A DNA stretch of 64,000 nt from positions 1-64,000 of the forward strand of contig NZ_PVZB01000023.1 of the NCBI RefSeq assembly GCF_003002025.1, read 5' to 3'. The stretch comes from Paraburkholderia sp. BL25I1N1 (lineage in GTDB: Bacteria; Pseudomonadota; Gammaproteobacteria; Burkholderiales; Burkholderiaceae). How positions within the stretch are numbered: the first letter of the stretch is position 1; each line of letters opens with the position of its first letter. The notes below the pieces were generated by a model, which was given only the letters and a program-made list of their open reading frames with translations, did not search any database and had not been told where the DNA came from. This document shows, in pieces, positions 55,742-64,000 of this stretch. The position numbers and the translations under genes are program-made.

Positions 55742-56253
55742 TTCTTTGCCGGCCATCGTGTCCTGATGATGCCCGGTGTCACTGTCGGTAACCCGGCCTG
55801 TGACCCTCCGGCACCAGCCTGCGCGCACAAACACTCATCGCCGCAGATCTCCGGCGTTTGTGCGCGTCCGCTTTGTGATGCGAAACCGGACATTTGAATG
55901 GCCGCAACCGGCTCGGTTAAATGACTGCATTTGGCCGACTGTACGCATTCACGAAAGCCGCCCGAAAGCCGCCGCTGAAGATTTCAACGGCAGCTCTACA
56001 GCACCCTCATTGAGTTGGTGCTCTCGGCCATCAAGAGGCGCTCGACGATAGCGAGCGGCCGTCGGATCAGAATGCGGCAGCGGCCATTCGACGCCCGCCC
56101 GCTGGCTTCCGCCACGTCGCTGCGAGGAATATCCGGGCGGGGGAGGCGGAGGTCAGAAAAACGTTTACATCCTCCTTCTCGCGGCTTACTTTGACCCGGT
56201 AGGATTCAAACTCCTCGAGCGTTTTGTTTTCGTCCGTCTGCGTATTTTACTTA
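55742..56253. other. Gene-poor stretch
   Basis: About 510 bp without a convincing gene. A perfect 11-bp tandem repeat CGAAAGCCGCC occurs at 55952-55962 and 55963-55973. No terminator with a T-run is obvious after the last secreted-protein gene. Confidence 0.5.
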
Positions 56254-56661
56254 ATGCCTTACGTACTTTGCGCATACCGGGCTACACCGGTTGAGATTGG
56301 TAGCCTGCGCGCGCAGTACGGTCCCTACCCAGCCGACTACAAAACGATCATTGAGAGGTATCGCGAAGCAGGGTTTGAGGAAACAACAAACGCACTGGTT
56401 CAGTACCTCAGCGTGCCGCAAAAGTCGTGGGGCGAGTTCAGTTTCCATCCGTACTTCGGTTATGTGGTGTGCTTGGCCATAAACGTCAAAGATAGTCTTG
56501 GCAGGTCTACAGAAAGCCGGTTGACTGAGGTGTTCATCAGGGATGGGCAAGTGGTGACCAATCAGTCCGCAGACCATTCGGCCGACGGCACGGATCTGCG
56601 CGTGCGCGATATGTGCAGAAGAGTGATCGGCAGATTCGATACCCCCGCTAACGTGAATTGA
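56254..56661 (+). CDS. Hypothetical protein, no recognised family
   Basis: A 135-residue reading frame from the ATG at 56254 (a TTG at 56224 would add a more hydrophobic N-terminus). Features: TPVEIGSLRAQYGPYPADYKTIIERYREAGFEE, SWGEFSFHPYFGYVVCLAINVKDSLGRSTESRLTEVFIRDGQVV, VRDMCRRVIGRF. The charged, aperiodic composition looks like a real soluble protein. Three Cys. I cannot assign a function; no operon partner is evident. Its base composition is lower in GC than the cellulose region. Confidence 0.5.
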   Translation: MPYVLCAYRATPVEIGSLRAQYGPYPADYKTIIERYREAGFEETTNALVQYLSVPQKSWGEFSFHPYFGYVVCLAINVKDSLGRSTESRLTEVFIRDGQVVTNQSADHSADGTDLRVRDMCRRVIGRFDTPANVN

Positions 56662-56798
56662 CAGAGTAAGTTAACTTCGGACTAACGCGGCGTGTCATGG
56701 GAGATGCTCGCGCATACCCCGCGAATAACTTTCGCTAATTGCAGCACCAATTCGCATGCGGCTGAACCGACTCCAACTTCCTAAGAGCCATATAGATC

Positions 56799-58268
56799 AT
56801 GCAAAACGCACATATGCTGCTGCCTGACGCACTCGTAGTGCTCGGCTTCGTGATCGCCTCCCGGGTGGGAGATTTCTGCTCTGAAGCAACGAACCGGCGT
56901 CTTACTTACCTCATCGCGCTCGTGTCGTCGACCGCGGCAGGCGTCTGGTTCGCAATCCAATCGTCCGATCCGCACCACTACTATTTTTTCTCACGGATGA
57001 TCGTGATTGATCCATTCGCCAGCGTGATGAAGGCAACCGTTTCGCTTGGCTTCGCGGTCTCGCTCGTCTATTCGCGCAGATATCTTGAAGATCGCGACCT
57101 GTTTCGCGACCACGTGTTCCTGCTCGGCATGTTCTCGCTGCTCGGCCAGTTGGTCATGATCTCGGGCAACCACTTCCTGATGTTGTACCTCGGTCTTGAA
57201 CTGATGTCGCTGTCGTTGTACGCAATGGTTGCACTACGCCGCGACGTCGCGCAATCGGGCGAAGCGGCGATGAAGTACTACGTGCTTGGTGCACTGGCTA
57301 CGGGTTTCCTGCTTTACGGCATCTCGATGCTCTATGGTGCGACCGGCTCGCTCGAACTGAACGAGGTGCTGAAGGCGGTTGCCTCCGGCCACATCGACGA
57401 GTTCGTGCTGCTGTTCGGTGTGGTCTTCATCGTCGCGGGCGTTGCATTCAAGATGGGCGTGGTGCCGTTCCACATGTGGGTGCCGGACGTCTATCAGGGC
57501 GCGCCGACCGCGATGACGCTGTTCGTCGGCGGCGGTCCGAAGGTCGCGGCGTTCGCGTGGGGTCTGCGCTTCCTGGTGATGGGCCTGCTGCCGCTCGCCG
57601 TCGGCTGGCAAGAAATGCTGGTGATTCTCGCGGCGTTGTCGATGATCGTCGGCAACTTCACGGGTATCGTTCAACGCAACGTGAAGCGAATGCTCGCCTA
57701 TTCGACGATCTCGAACATGGGCTTCGTGCTGCTTGGCCTGCTGTCCGGCGTGGTGGACGGCAATGCGGGTTCGGCGGCAAGCGCCTACGGTTCGGCGATG
57801 TTCTACAGCATCATCTATCTGGTGACGACACTCGGCTCGTTCGGCGTGTTGATGCTGCTTGCGCGCCGTAATTTCGAAGCTGACACGCTCGACGACTTCA
57901 AGGGTCTCAACCAGCGCAGCCCGGTGTCCGCATTCGTGATGATGGTGATGATGTTCTCGCTCGCCGGCATTCCACCGACCGTCGGCTTCTACGCGAAGCT
58001 CGCCGTGCTCGAAGCGACGGTGAACGCGGGCCTCACGTGGCTCGCGGTGCTGGCCGTGGTGACGTCGCTGTTCGGCGCATTCTACTACCTGCGTATCGTG
58101 AAGTTGATGTACTTCGACGACCCGCAAGACACATCGCCGATCTCGGCCGGCGCCGGTAACCGCACGCTGCTTGCGCTGAACGGTGTGGCCGTGCTGGTGC
58201 TGGGTATTGTGCCTGGTCCGCTGATGACGGTCTGCCTGCAGGCAATCACGCATACGCTGCCGCTCTGA
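56799..58268 (+). CDS. nuoN: NADH-quinone oxidoreductase subunit N (NuoN), stand-alone copy
   Basis: A 489-residue full-length NuoN, a proton-pumping antiporter-like subunit of complex I with about 14 helices. Key blocks are GNHFLMLYLGLELMSLSLYAMVALRRD (the Glu on a helix), GVAFKMGVVPFHMWVPDVYQGAPTAMTLFVGGGPK (channel Lys/His), VQRNVKRMLAYSTISNMGFVLLG, and PVSAFVMMVMMFSLAGIPPTVGFYAKLAVLEA. No other nuo gene is beside it in this window, so it is either a duplicate or a split-off subunit. The first 70 residues look less like the standard N-terminus than the rest (impression, not aligned). Confidence 0.9.
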   Translation: MQNAHMLLPDALVVLGFVIASRVGDFCSEATNRRLTYLIALVSSTAAGVWFAIQSSDPHHYYFFSRMIVIDPFASVMKATVSLGFAVSLVYSRRYLEDRDLFRDHVFLLGMFSLLGQLVMISGNHFLMLYLGLELMSLSLYAMVALRRDVAQSGEAAMKYYVLGALATGFLLYGISMLYGATGSLELNEVLKAVASGHIDEFVLLFGVVFIVAGVAFKMGVVPFHMWVPDVYQGAPTAMTLFVGGGPKVAAFAWGLRFLVMGLLPLAVGWQEMLVILAALSMIVGNFTGIVQRNVKRMLAYSTISNMGFVLLGLLSGVVDGNAGSAASAYGSAMFYSIIYLVTTLGSFGVLMLLARRNFEADTLDDFKGLNQRSPVSAFVMMVMMFSLAGIPPTVGFYAKLAVLEATVNAGLTWLAVLAVVTSLFGAFYYLRIVKLMYFDDPQDTSPISAGAGNRTLLALNGVAVLVLGIVPGPLMTVCLQAITHTLPL

Positions 58269-58280
58269 CGTCGGCGGCGG

Positions 58281-58324
58281 GCCGGTTCATCGTGCTGTTG
58301 CCGGTGATCGGCGTCAACCGGCCG
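58281..58324. repeat. Perfect inverted repeat after nuoN
   Basis: GGCCGGTT (58281-58288) and AACCGGCC (58317-58324) face each other across 28 bp, starting 13 bp after the nuoN stop. It may be part of a terminator, though no T-run follows. Confidence 0.35.
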
Positions 58325-58490
58325 CTCCTGACAACGCCAAGTGGAGGCATTCGAGATCACGCAGTCCCGCTGTTGCAAAAGATTTCAACAAGCTCTTCGC
58401 AGCGTTACGGGCGACTGTCGGCAACGCGGTCACTTGAACGCTTGCCCCGAGTCCATCCCGGCAGGAGAGGCCTGACGAGAGAGGGCAACG

Positions 58491-59834
58491 ATGCCCAAGC
58501 AGAACCCAGCGCTTCAACGTACCCAGAAAGCCCCCATGACACCGGGGCGCCGGCGGTTTCTCGTCATTTGCGCGATAGTGCTGCTGGCCGCGCTAGGCTG
58601 GGCGTTGGTGACAATGCTCAAACCTGCCATCCAGCGCACGATCGTCATTACCACCGGGGCGGACCAGGGTATCTACCGTAACTTTGCCGATCGCTATGCC
58701 CCCATCCTGAAGCGCGAAGGCATCACCCTCGATATCCGGAGTTCTTCCGGTTCGGTCGAAAACTATCAGCGGCTGACGAATCCGGACAGCGAATACGAAG
58801 TGGGTTTTATCCAATCGGGCACCACCAGTCCGAAAGCAACAGACCACCTGCAGACCATCGCCGCCGTCTCATACGAACCGATCTGGGTGTTCTTTCGTGG
58901 CGACATTACCGTCAACAGGCTGTCACAACTGCGCGGCAAGAGGATCGCCATAGGCGTTCCCGGCAGCGGTCTGCTTCACGTCTCCCGGGCATTGCTGGGT
59001 TATAGCGGCGTCACTGGCGACAACACCACGCTGCTGGAAATGGACGCCATCAAGGCATATGAAGGCCTCGAAACTGGCCAGCTGGATGCTGCTTTCTTTA
59101 TTGGCAGGCCCGACGCCGCGATGCAGATAAGGCTGCTGAACAGCGATCTGAAGCTGATGAGTTTTGCCCAGGCCGATGCGCTGGTGCAGAAATTCCCGTC
59201 CCTGTCGAAAGTTATTTTCCCCCGCGCCTCAACCAGCATCGTCGACGATCTGCCACAGACTGATGTCACCCTGCTGGCCGCCACGGCTCTGCTCGTGTCC
59301 AAAGATACCCTACACCCGGCCCTGGTCTACCTGCTGCTGGATGCAGCCAGAACCGTCCACGGCGGTGAAGACTACTTCACGCCGCTGGGCGCGTTCCCCA
59401 ATCTGACCACCGAGGAATTTCCCATTTCCGACGAAAGCGCGCGCTATTTCAGATCGGGTCGCCCCTTCCTGCAGCGCTACCTTCCATTCTGGCTCGCCAG
59501 TCTCATCGAAAGGCGGCTGCTGATCCTGCTCCCCTTCATGGCCCTTGTGCTAGGCCTGCTGCAGGCATTGCCGCGCATGCTGGAGGCGCGGATAAGAAGA
59601 CGGCTTGTGGTCTGGTATCGCGAAATAAAATCGCTGGAAGACGAAATATGGAGAAACAGGCAACCCACCCCAGACGATGTCGCGAAATGGCGCGATGAAA
59701 TCGAGAACATTGATGCGCATGCCAGCCAGATACGTATTCCGTATCGTTATTTTCAGGATGTTTACGCCCTCAAACAGGCGATCGGCGTCGTGCGGAACCG
59801 GATTTCCCAGGTCGGTGAGAAGGTGAAGGAATAG
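58491..59834 (+). CDS. TAXI-family TRAP solute-binding protein, membrane-anchored
   Basis: A 447-residue TAXI (NMT1-like) protein. An N-terminal anchor (FLVICAIVLLAALGWALV) leads to the binding domain (about 45-330): TIVITTGADQGIYRNFADRYAPILK, YEVGFIQSGTTS, GKRIAIGVPGSGLLHVSRALL, GQLDAAFFIGRPDAAM. A second helix (LLILLPFMALVLGLLQALP, about 342-362) is followed by a charged C-terminal region ending KVKE. The arrangement differs from soluble TAXI proteins. No TRAP permease (DctQ/DctM) gene is adjacent. Confidence 0.88.
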   Translation: MPKQNPALQRTQKAPMTPGRRRFLVICAIVLLAALGWALVTMLKPAIQRTIVITTGADQGIYRNFADRYAPILKREGITLDIRSSSGSVENYQRLTNPDSEYEVGFIQSGTTSPKATDHLQTIAAVSYEPIWVFFRGDITVNRLSQLRGKRIAIGVPGSGLLHVSRALLGYSGVTGDNTTLLEMDAIKAYEGLETGQLDAAFFIGRPDAAMQIRLLNSDLKLMSFAQADALVQKFPSLSKVIFPRASTSIVDDLPQTDVTLLAATALLVSKDTLHPALVYLLLDAARTVHGGEDYFTPLGAFPNLTTEEFPISDESARYFRSGRPFLQRYLPFWLASLIERRLLILLPFMALVLGLLQALPRMLEARIRRRLVVWYREIKSLEDEIWRNRQPTPDDVAKWRDEIENIDAHASQIRIPYRYFQDVYALKQAIGVVRNRISQVGEKVKE

Positions 59835-60295
59835 CTGGGCCGCGACAATGGATCGGCAGAGACGTTGGTTCAGCGATCGAACCATCGATACCGCAGCGCA
59901 AGCGATGCAGCTTTGTAGTCGCCGCACACGCGCGTCACCAGTCCTTTCGGCAATGTCAGTTTCGCCGACCAGCCGGCCGCAATCGGCACCGAGACTGTCA
60001 GCCGATCACGTAACGCACAGGTCGTCCGACGCCTGGCGTAGTTCCAGATATTGCATATTGGCGGTGAATCCTCCGCTATCGGACCAAAGTCCAATAGCGC
60101 TCGAGCGTCATGGCGAATACCCTGTACAAAGGACATTGTGCCGCCCAGGGAAGAACACCAAACGAAAAGATGTTTATCGCCTACCAGCGCGAGCGGCCTG
60201 GCCATATGAGCGAGCCGAAGGCATGGGCGCGTTGGAAGCCCAATGCTGACGCTGGCTTATACAGCGCGTCAGTTTGACAGAATGGAGCATGAATC
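59835..60295. other. Gap with possible outer-membrane protein remnant (minus strand)
   Basis: This 461-bp gap has no clear intact gene. On the minus strand 59870-60205 an open frame ends LRDRLTVSVPIAAGWSAKLTLPKGLVTRVCGDYKAASLALRYRWFDR. That has alternate hydrophobic residues and an aromatic-rich end, as in outer-membrane beta-barrel C-termini. The upstream part looks unrelated. It may be a decayed remnant or chance. Confidence 0.3.
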
Positions 60296-61042
60296 ATGTG
60301 TGACACATGTGAGCCTCTTCTGCCCGGCAACGGTTCGGGCCGTCGGAATTTGCTTAAGTTCACCGGCACCGCGGTCGCGCTCGGGCTTGCTGGCGGCGCG
60401 CTCGTTGCGAGTCCCGCGCACGCCGACGCTTTGACCAGGGAGCAGCGCGACAGCATGACGCCAGAGCAGATTATCGAGGCGATGAAGCGAGGTAACGCAC
60501 GCTTCCGGCGGGGCGAGAGGAAAGCACGCAATTACCTGAATGAACAGAGGGCGAGTGCCAGCGGACAGTATCCGGCAGCCGTGCTCCTCAGTTGTATCGA
60601 TTCGCGCGCGCCGGCTGAAGTGATCATGGATCTCGGCATCGGTGATATCTTCAACTGCCGTGTTGCCGGCAATGTTGAAAACAACGACATCCTGGGTAGC
60701 ATGGAATTCGCGTGCAAGCTTGCTGGCGCAAAGGTAGTGCTCGTGATGGGTCACACAGCGTGTGGCGCGATCAAGGGAGCCATTGCCAACGCCGAGTTGG
60801 GCAATCTGACCGGATTGCTGGACAAGATCAAGCCCGCGGTGCAAGCGACGACCTACAACGGCGATCGTTCCGCGACGAACTATGATTTCGTGGATGCGGT
60901 GGCGCGCAAGAACGTCGAATTGACATTGGCGAACATTCGTAAGGATAGCCCGGTGCTTGCGGAGCTTGAAACCAAAGGCACGATCAGGATCGCTGGCGCG
61001 ATGTACAACCTGAAAACCGGCGCTGTGGAGTTTCTGAGTTGA
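60296..61042 (+). CDS. Exported beta-class carbonic anhydrase
   Basis: A 248-residue beta-carbonic anhydrase that interconverts CO2 and bicarbonate. The N-terminus has a Tat-type RRNLLK motif, a hydrophobic stretch (GTAVALGLAGGALVA) and a likely cleavage after SPAHA. Zinc ligands: Cys near 99 in SCIDSRAP (with the D-R dyad), His near 152 and Cys near 155 in GHTACG. AGNVENNDILGSMEFACKLAGAKVVLVMGHTACGA is standard. Export to the periplasm is inferred from the Tat motif. Confidence 0.9.
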   Translation: MCDTCEPLLPGNGSGRRNLLKFTGTAVALGLAGGALVASPAHADALTREQRDSMTPEQIIEAMKRGNARFRRGERKARNYLNEQRASASGQYPAAVLLSCIDSRAPAEVIMDLGIGDIFNCRVAGNVENNDILGSMEFACKLAGAKVVLVMGHTACGAIKGAIANAELGNLTGLLDKIKPAVQATTYNGDRSATNYDFVDAVARKNVELTLANIRKDSPVLAELETKGTIRIAGAMYNLKTGAVEFLS

Positions 61043-61157
61043 TCTTCAGTGTTTGCGCACGACACGGTGCAACAGTGCCATTGAAATTGCGAGGCTGCGG
61101 AGAGGTCGCACAAGCTGCGACTCCGGGAACAGGGCCCGGGCATGGATGCCGTTCCGT

Positions 61158-62744
61158 CTACAAGAGAGATTCGATTGGCAGGATTGAAAGAAACCAGACC
61201 CCCAGACGGCGCAGCCAGGTCGTGTTGGGCTCCGTGTCATAGCGCACTTCCATCCCGTTCTCCCGCTTCAACCAGTAGAGTCTCCCGTCGGCATCGAGGC
61301 GCGTCGAATAGGCGACCTGTGGTACGAGTGACACGAAGATGGATGCGATCCGGCTCGCAAGTGACGCGCTGTCTATAACGAAGCCTAACTCGGTATTCAG
61401 ATGGGCCGACCGCTGATCAAAATTGAATGATCCAACAAAGACGCGGCTGCTGTCCACTACGAAGGTCTTTGCATGCAGGCTCGACCCCGAGCTGCCGAAT
61501 ATGCCGGCATGCTCCTCACTTTTGTGTTCGACGCCAGGCAATCGTCGCAATTCGTACAGTTCCACCCCCGACTCGAGCAGTTCGACACGACGGGTCATAT
61601 AACCGGAATGAACCGCTGTCACGTCGGTGGCTTCAAGTGAATTGGTTAGTACGCGCACGTTGACGCCGCGACGAGCGAGCCCAGTGAAATATTTTGTTCC
61701 GGCCGCGCCCGGAACGAAATACGGAGACACCAGATCCAGTTCATGCATCGGGTCGCCGAGAATCTCCCGAAACTGATGTACGACGCTTGCCTCAGGCGGC
61801 GCCTCGCTCAAAGCTTTAGCCGGGTCGTCGCTGACCATCTGCGTCCTGGCCCATTCCAGCGGTAGCGTACCGTCAAGCAGTTGCTGCACGATCGGTGCAT
61901 CACGCAGGGCGTCCAGGTAGGCGGCGGCCGTCGAGTCACTTTCGACAGATCGAACTTTCCGGTCCAGTTCATCGGGTTTGTCGCTGGCGGCACGATGTAC
62001 GATAAGGTCGACCGGATATGACGATCCGCTCGCCCAATATCGATCGAACTCATTTGCGACATCGGTTGAAATCGGGCCTACTGCCAGTACATCGAGGTCG
62101 GCGAAAACAATGCCATCGGTGGCGCCGAAGTATTCGTCGCCGATATTGCGTCCGCCGACGATCGTTACGGCGCCGTCAGCGGTGAATGACTTGTTGTGCA
62201 TGCGACGGTTGGCACGCGAAAAATCCGTCAGGAAGCCGATGAACTTCGGCTTGCGGATGACGAACGGATTGAACAACCGGACCTCGATGTTTGGATGCGT
62301 CTGAAGCGCGGCCAGCGTGCCATCGAGTGAAGACGATATACCGTAGTCGTCCAGCAGCAGGCGTACGCGTACGCCGCGATCGGCCGCCGCACGTAATGCA
62401 TCGAGCAGGAGCGTGCCCGTGAGGTCACTTCGCCAGATGTAATATTGGACGTCCAGCGTACGCTCAGCCGTGCGAATTAGCTCCATGCGCGCAGCGAAGG
62501 CTGCACGCGGGTCCGCCAGCGGATGAATGCCGGCCAGATCATGGTGAGCAGCAAGCTCATGAGCGGCAGAACGCCCAAGCGTTGTGGCCTGCGCCTCTGC
62601 GTTGCTTATTGCCGTCGATGGCGTGCGGCTTTCAAGCGGTGGCAACGCGCAACCGCACAGCGCGGCCGCGCAGACGACATTCAATGAAACGACAATAAGC
62701 GACCTTTGGAAGAAGCCGGGTGCAAAGTGTCTCGGCAATGGCAT
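61158..62744 (-). CDS. Phospholipase D-family lipoprotein (cardiolipin synthase C-like)
   Basis: A 528-residue PLD-superfamily protein with two HKD motifs: MHNKSFTADGAVTIVGGRNIGDEYF (near residue 181) and LHAKTFVVDSSRVFVGSFNFDQRSAHLNTE (near 425). The N-terminus has a lipobox ALCGC (Cys near 32), so it may be a membrane lipoprotein. The order and length match ClsC/YmdC-type cardiolipin synthases. Role: phosphatidyl transfer in phospholipid synthesis is likely, though a nuclease or lipase is possible. Confidence 0.88.
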   Translation of the reverse strand: MPLPRHFAPGFFQRSLIVVSLNVVCAAALCGCALPPLESRTPSTAISNAEAQATTLGRSAAHELAAHHDLAGIHPLADPRAAFAARMELIRTAERTLDVQYYIWRSDLTGTLLLDALRAAADRGVRVRLLLDDYGISSSLDGTLAALQTHPNIEVRLFNPFVIRKPKFIGFLTDFSRANRRMHNKSFTADGAVTIVGGRNIGDEYFGATDGIVFADLDVLAVGPISTDVANEFDRYWASGSSYPVDLIVHRAASDKPDELDRKVRSVESDSTAAAYLDALRDAPIVQQLLDGTLPLEWARTQMVSDDPAKALSEAPPEASVVHQFREILGDPMHELDLVSPYFVPGAAGTKYFTGLARRGVNVRVLTNSLEATDVTAVHSGYMTRRVELLESGVELYELRRLPGVEHKSEEHAGIFGSSGSSLHAKTFVVDSSRVFVGSFNFDQRSAHLNTELGFVIDSASLASRIASIFVSLVPQVAYSTRLDADGRLYWLKRENGMEVRYDTEPNTTWLRRLGVWFLSILPIESLL

Positions 62745-63472
62745 GGCTTAACCGGGCTCTGCGGACAAACAAATGGGACTTCATCTTTTCCTGAGCCGCA
62801 AGAGGAATCTGAGCGATTGGAACGCCGGGGAAAGTGTTCGCTCATTCATCCTTTTCACGGAAAACTCCCTTTCACTTCAGGTCCGCACAGGGAAATGCCG
62901 TGTCAGACAGGGCCTTGTTTTTGTCACGGGGCAGCTTGCAAGTCGTCACTTCCTTTCTTGAGGCTTTCTTTCACGCGGTCTTGAGGCCCACTTTTACGTT
63001 ATAGGCCCGTTGGACAATGCTTGCCATGCTCCGCGGGCGGATCGGCGCACAACTGCGGAAAAGCTGCCCCTTCTTGCTGACGTGAGGACCAATTTATCTT
63101 AACGCCATTTCGCGTACAGCTTCCGCTGCAGCGTCGCGAACATCTTTTTTGCAAGACCCTCGCATTTGAAATCGACAGGCCGATGGCGCGTGGAAAACCC
63201 TGCCGCTCCTTGTCCAGATGTGACGGGCTTGTGCAGCAAGTGCATTAAGCGATTCCATACCGTGGCAGCCGGCTCACACAAATATGAGAGGTAGCGCCAA
63301 CGGAGAGTCGCGACCCGAGCAGATAGATTGGGCCCGATTGCGTGACGTGGATTGAGAATGGCAGAATTTCTGATCGCCAGTCCTTGTGCAGACGGGCCTT
63401 CGCGGCTACAACCTGAGTGTGCCCGATACATGGGCCCTTGCTGTATCCATGGTTGTATCAGGGAGAATGCTT
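62745..63472. other. Gene-poor stretch with small GATACA repeats
   Basis: About 730 bp with no gene I can support. Just before the last gene, GATACA (63425-63430) and two TGTATC (63442-63447 and 63454-63459) form an inverted-repeat set that could be an operator. No sigma-factor consensus identified. Confidence 0.45.
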
Positions 63473-64000
63473 ATGCTCGATGTCTTGAAGAGCGGGGCAG
63501 TTGCAGCCCGATTGGCTACCGGTGACTGGATTGCCATGACACTAACCATCGGAAAGCTGCATGGACGCGCTGTGTTGTTTCTGGCGTTGTCGACAGCGGC
63601 GGCGCTACCCGGTTCGAGTTTTTCGTTCGGCGCGGAGCCGGCGGACGCCAGCAGGACTACCCGTGAAATCTGCATACCTAAAGGAACATATCCGACGGCG
63701 GGTGGTGGCACGACGGTTTTCTCGCACGAAAAGACCTGCTTTAGCCGTCCCGCGATTGACACCTACGCTTGGGAGAAGAAGAGCGTGCGGATAAAAAAAG
63801 GCGCGTCCGACGCCTTCAACGGATTACGAATCGTGATGTACGATTACCACGACGCGCTTTACCACTGTGCCAAGCGGCGTATGCGGCTGCCTACGCTTGA
63901 TGAACTGAAGGCACTGTTTGCCTATACGAACGCGCATGGCAGTCCGGGTGGAGGAAGCCATAATGCAATCGTCGCGTCAAAAGACGACTCGCGTTATGAG
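63473..64000 (+). CDS. Secreted protein, partial (truncated by window end)
   Basis: An open frame to the window end, 176 codons, 3' end missing. GGGAG precedes the ATG at 63473; a second ATG at 63536 would start nearer the hydrophobic signal segment (GKLHGRAVLFLALSTAAALPGSSFSFG). The mature part includes REICIPKGTYPTAGGGTTVFSHEKTCFSR and ALYHCAKRRMRLPTLDELKALFAYTNAHG. The last block resembles the RLPT-x-DEL pattern of DUF1566/Lcl-like or adhesin-associated domains (inference). Confidence 0.6.
   Translation, partial: MLDVLKSGAVAARLATGDWIAMTLTIGKLHGRAVLFLALSTAAALPGSSFSFGAEPADASRTTREICIPKGTYPTAGGGTTVFSHEKTCFSRPAIDTYAWEKKSVRIKKGASDAFNGLRIVMYDYHDALYHCAKRRMRLPTLDELKALFAYTNAHGSPGGGSHNAIVASKDDSRYE

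Overview
The window is high-GC chromosomal DNA that reads like Burkholderia/Paraburkholderia (Betaproteobacteria). The reasons are the bcsD-bcsP-bcsQ-bcsA-bcsB-bcsZ-bcsC cellulose operon order, a complete hpa (homoprotocatechuate) block, split HpaG1/HpaG2, and many small regulator plus enzyme modules on alternating strands. No rRNA, tRNA, CRISPR array or intact insertion sequence was seen.

Layout. 0-5.3 kb: a TetR regulator divergent from an Old Yellow Enzyme, then an SDR, a decayed MDR fragment, an alpha/beta hydrolase and an MDR quinone reductase. 5.4-10.7 kb: a DUF72 protein and a hybrid histidine kinase on the minus strand, then a DUF2252 protein. 10.7-23.8 kb: the minus-strand cellulose operon, with divergent c-di-GMP enzymes at 24.3-27.9 kb (a diguanylate cyclase, then a GGDEF-EAL protein). 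BcsA carries a PilZ domain, so synthase and signal-turnover genes sit together. 28-34.6 kb: hpaG1-hpaG2-hpaE-hpaD-hpaF-hpaH-hpaI on the minus strand with divergent hpaR. The shared intergenic region has a perfect 14-bp palindrome. These genes turn homoprotocatechuate into pyruvate and succinic semialdehyde; the 4-hydroxyphenylacetate hydroxylase genes are not in the window.

34.8-43.3 kb: a D-serine-dehydratase-like PLP enzyme, a HAD hydrolase, a LysR regulator and a sulfotransferase-like protein, then a type II dehydroquinase / Gfo-Idh-MocA / MHS transporter operon with a divergent LysR gene. This operon may serve cyclohexane-carboxylate (quinate/shikimate type) use. 43.3-51.0 kb: mmsA with a cluster of ATACAG boxes upstream, a strong bidirectional terminator, an MFS exporter, an isochorismatase-like hydrolase with MarR, a VOC-ArsR-SRPBCC operon, a LysE exporter, a DedA protein and a GNAT. 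51.2-52.8 kb: a second Old Yellow Enzyme controlled by an ArsR-type repressor that has two cysteines near its DNA-binding helix, with an inverted-repeat operator.

52.8-64 kb is accessory in character: long gene-poor stretches, three tandem paralogous secreted proteins of unknown function (53.8-55.7 kb), an unknown small gene, a stand-alone full-length nuoN, a membrane-anchored TAXI protein without TRAP permease genes, a Tat-type exported beta-carbonic anhydrase, a phospholipase-D-family lipoprotein, and a secreted protein cut by the window end. The best candidates for something undescribed are the secreted-protein triplet, the orphan nuoN/TAXI/carbonic anhydrase neighbourhood, and the long Q/P/Y-rich insertion in BcsC.
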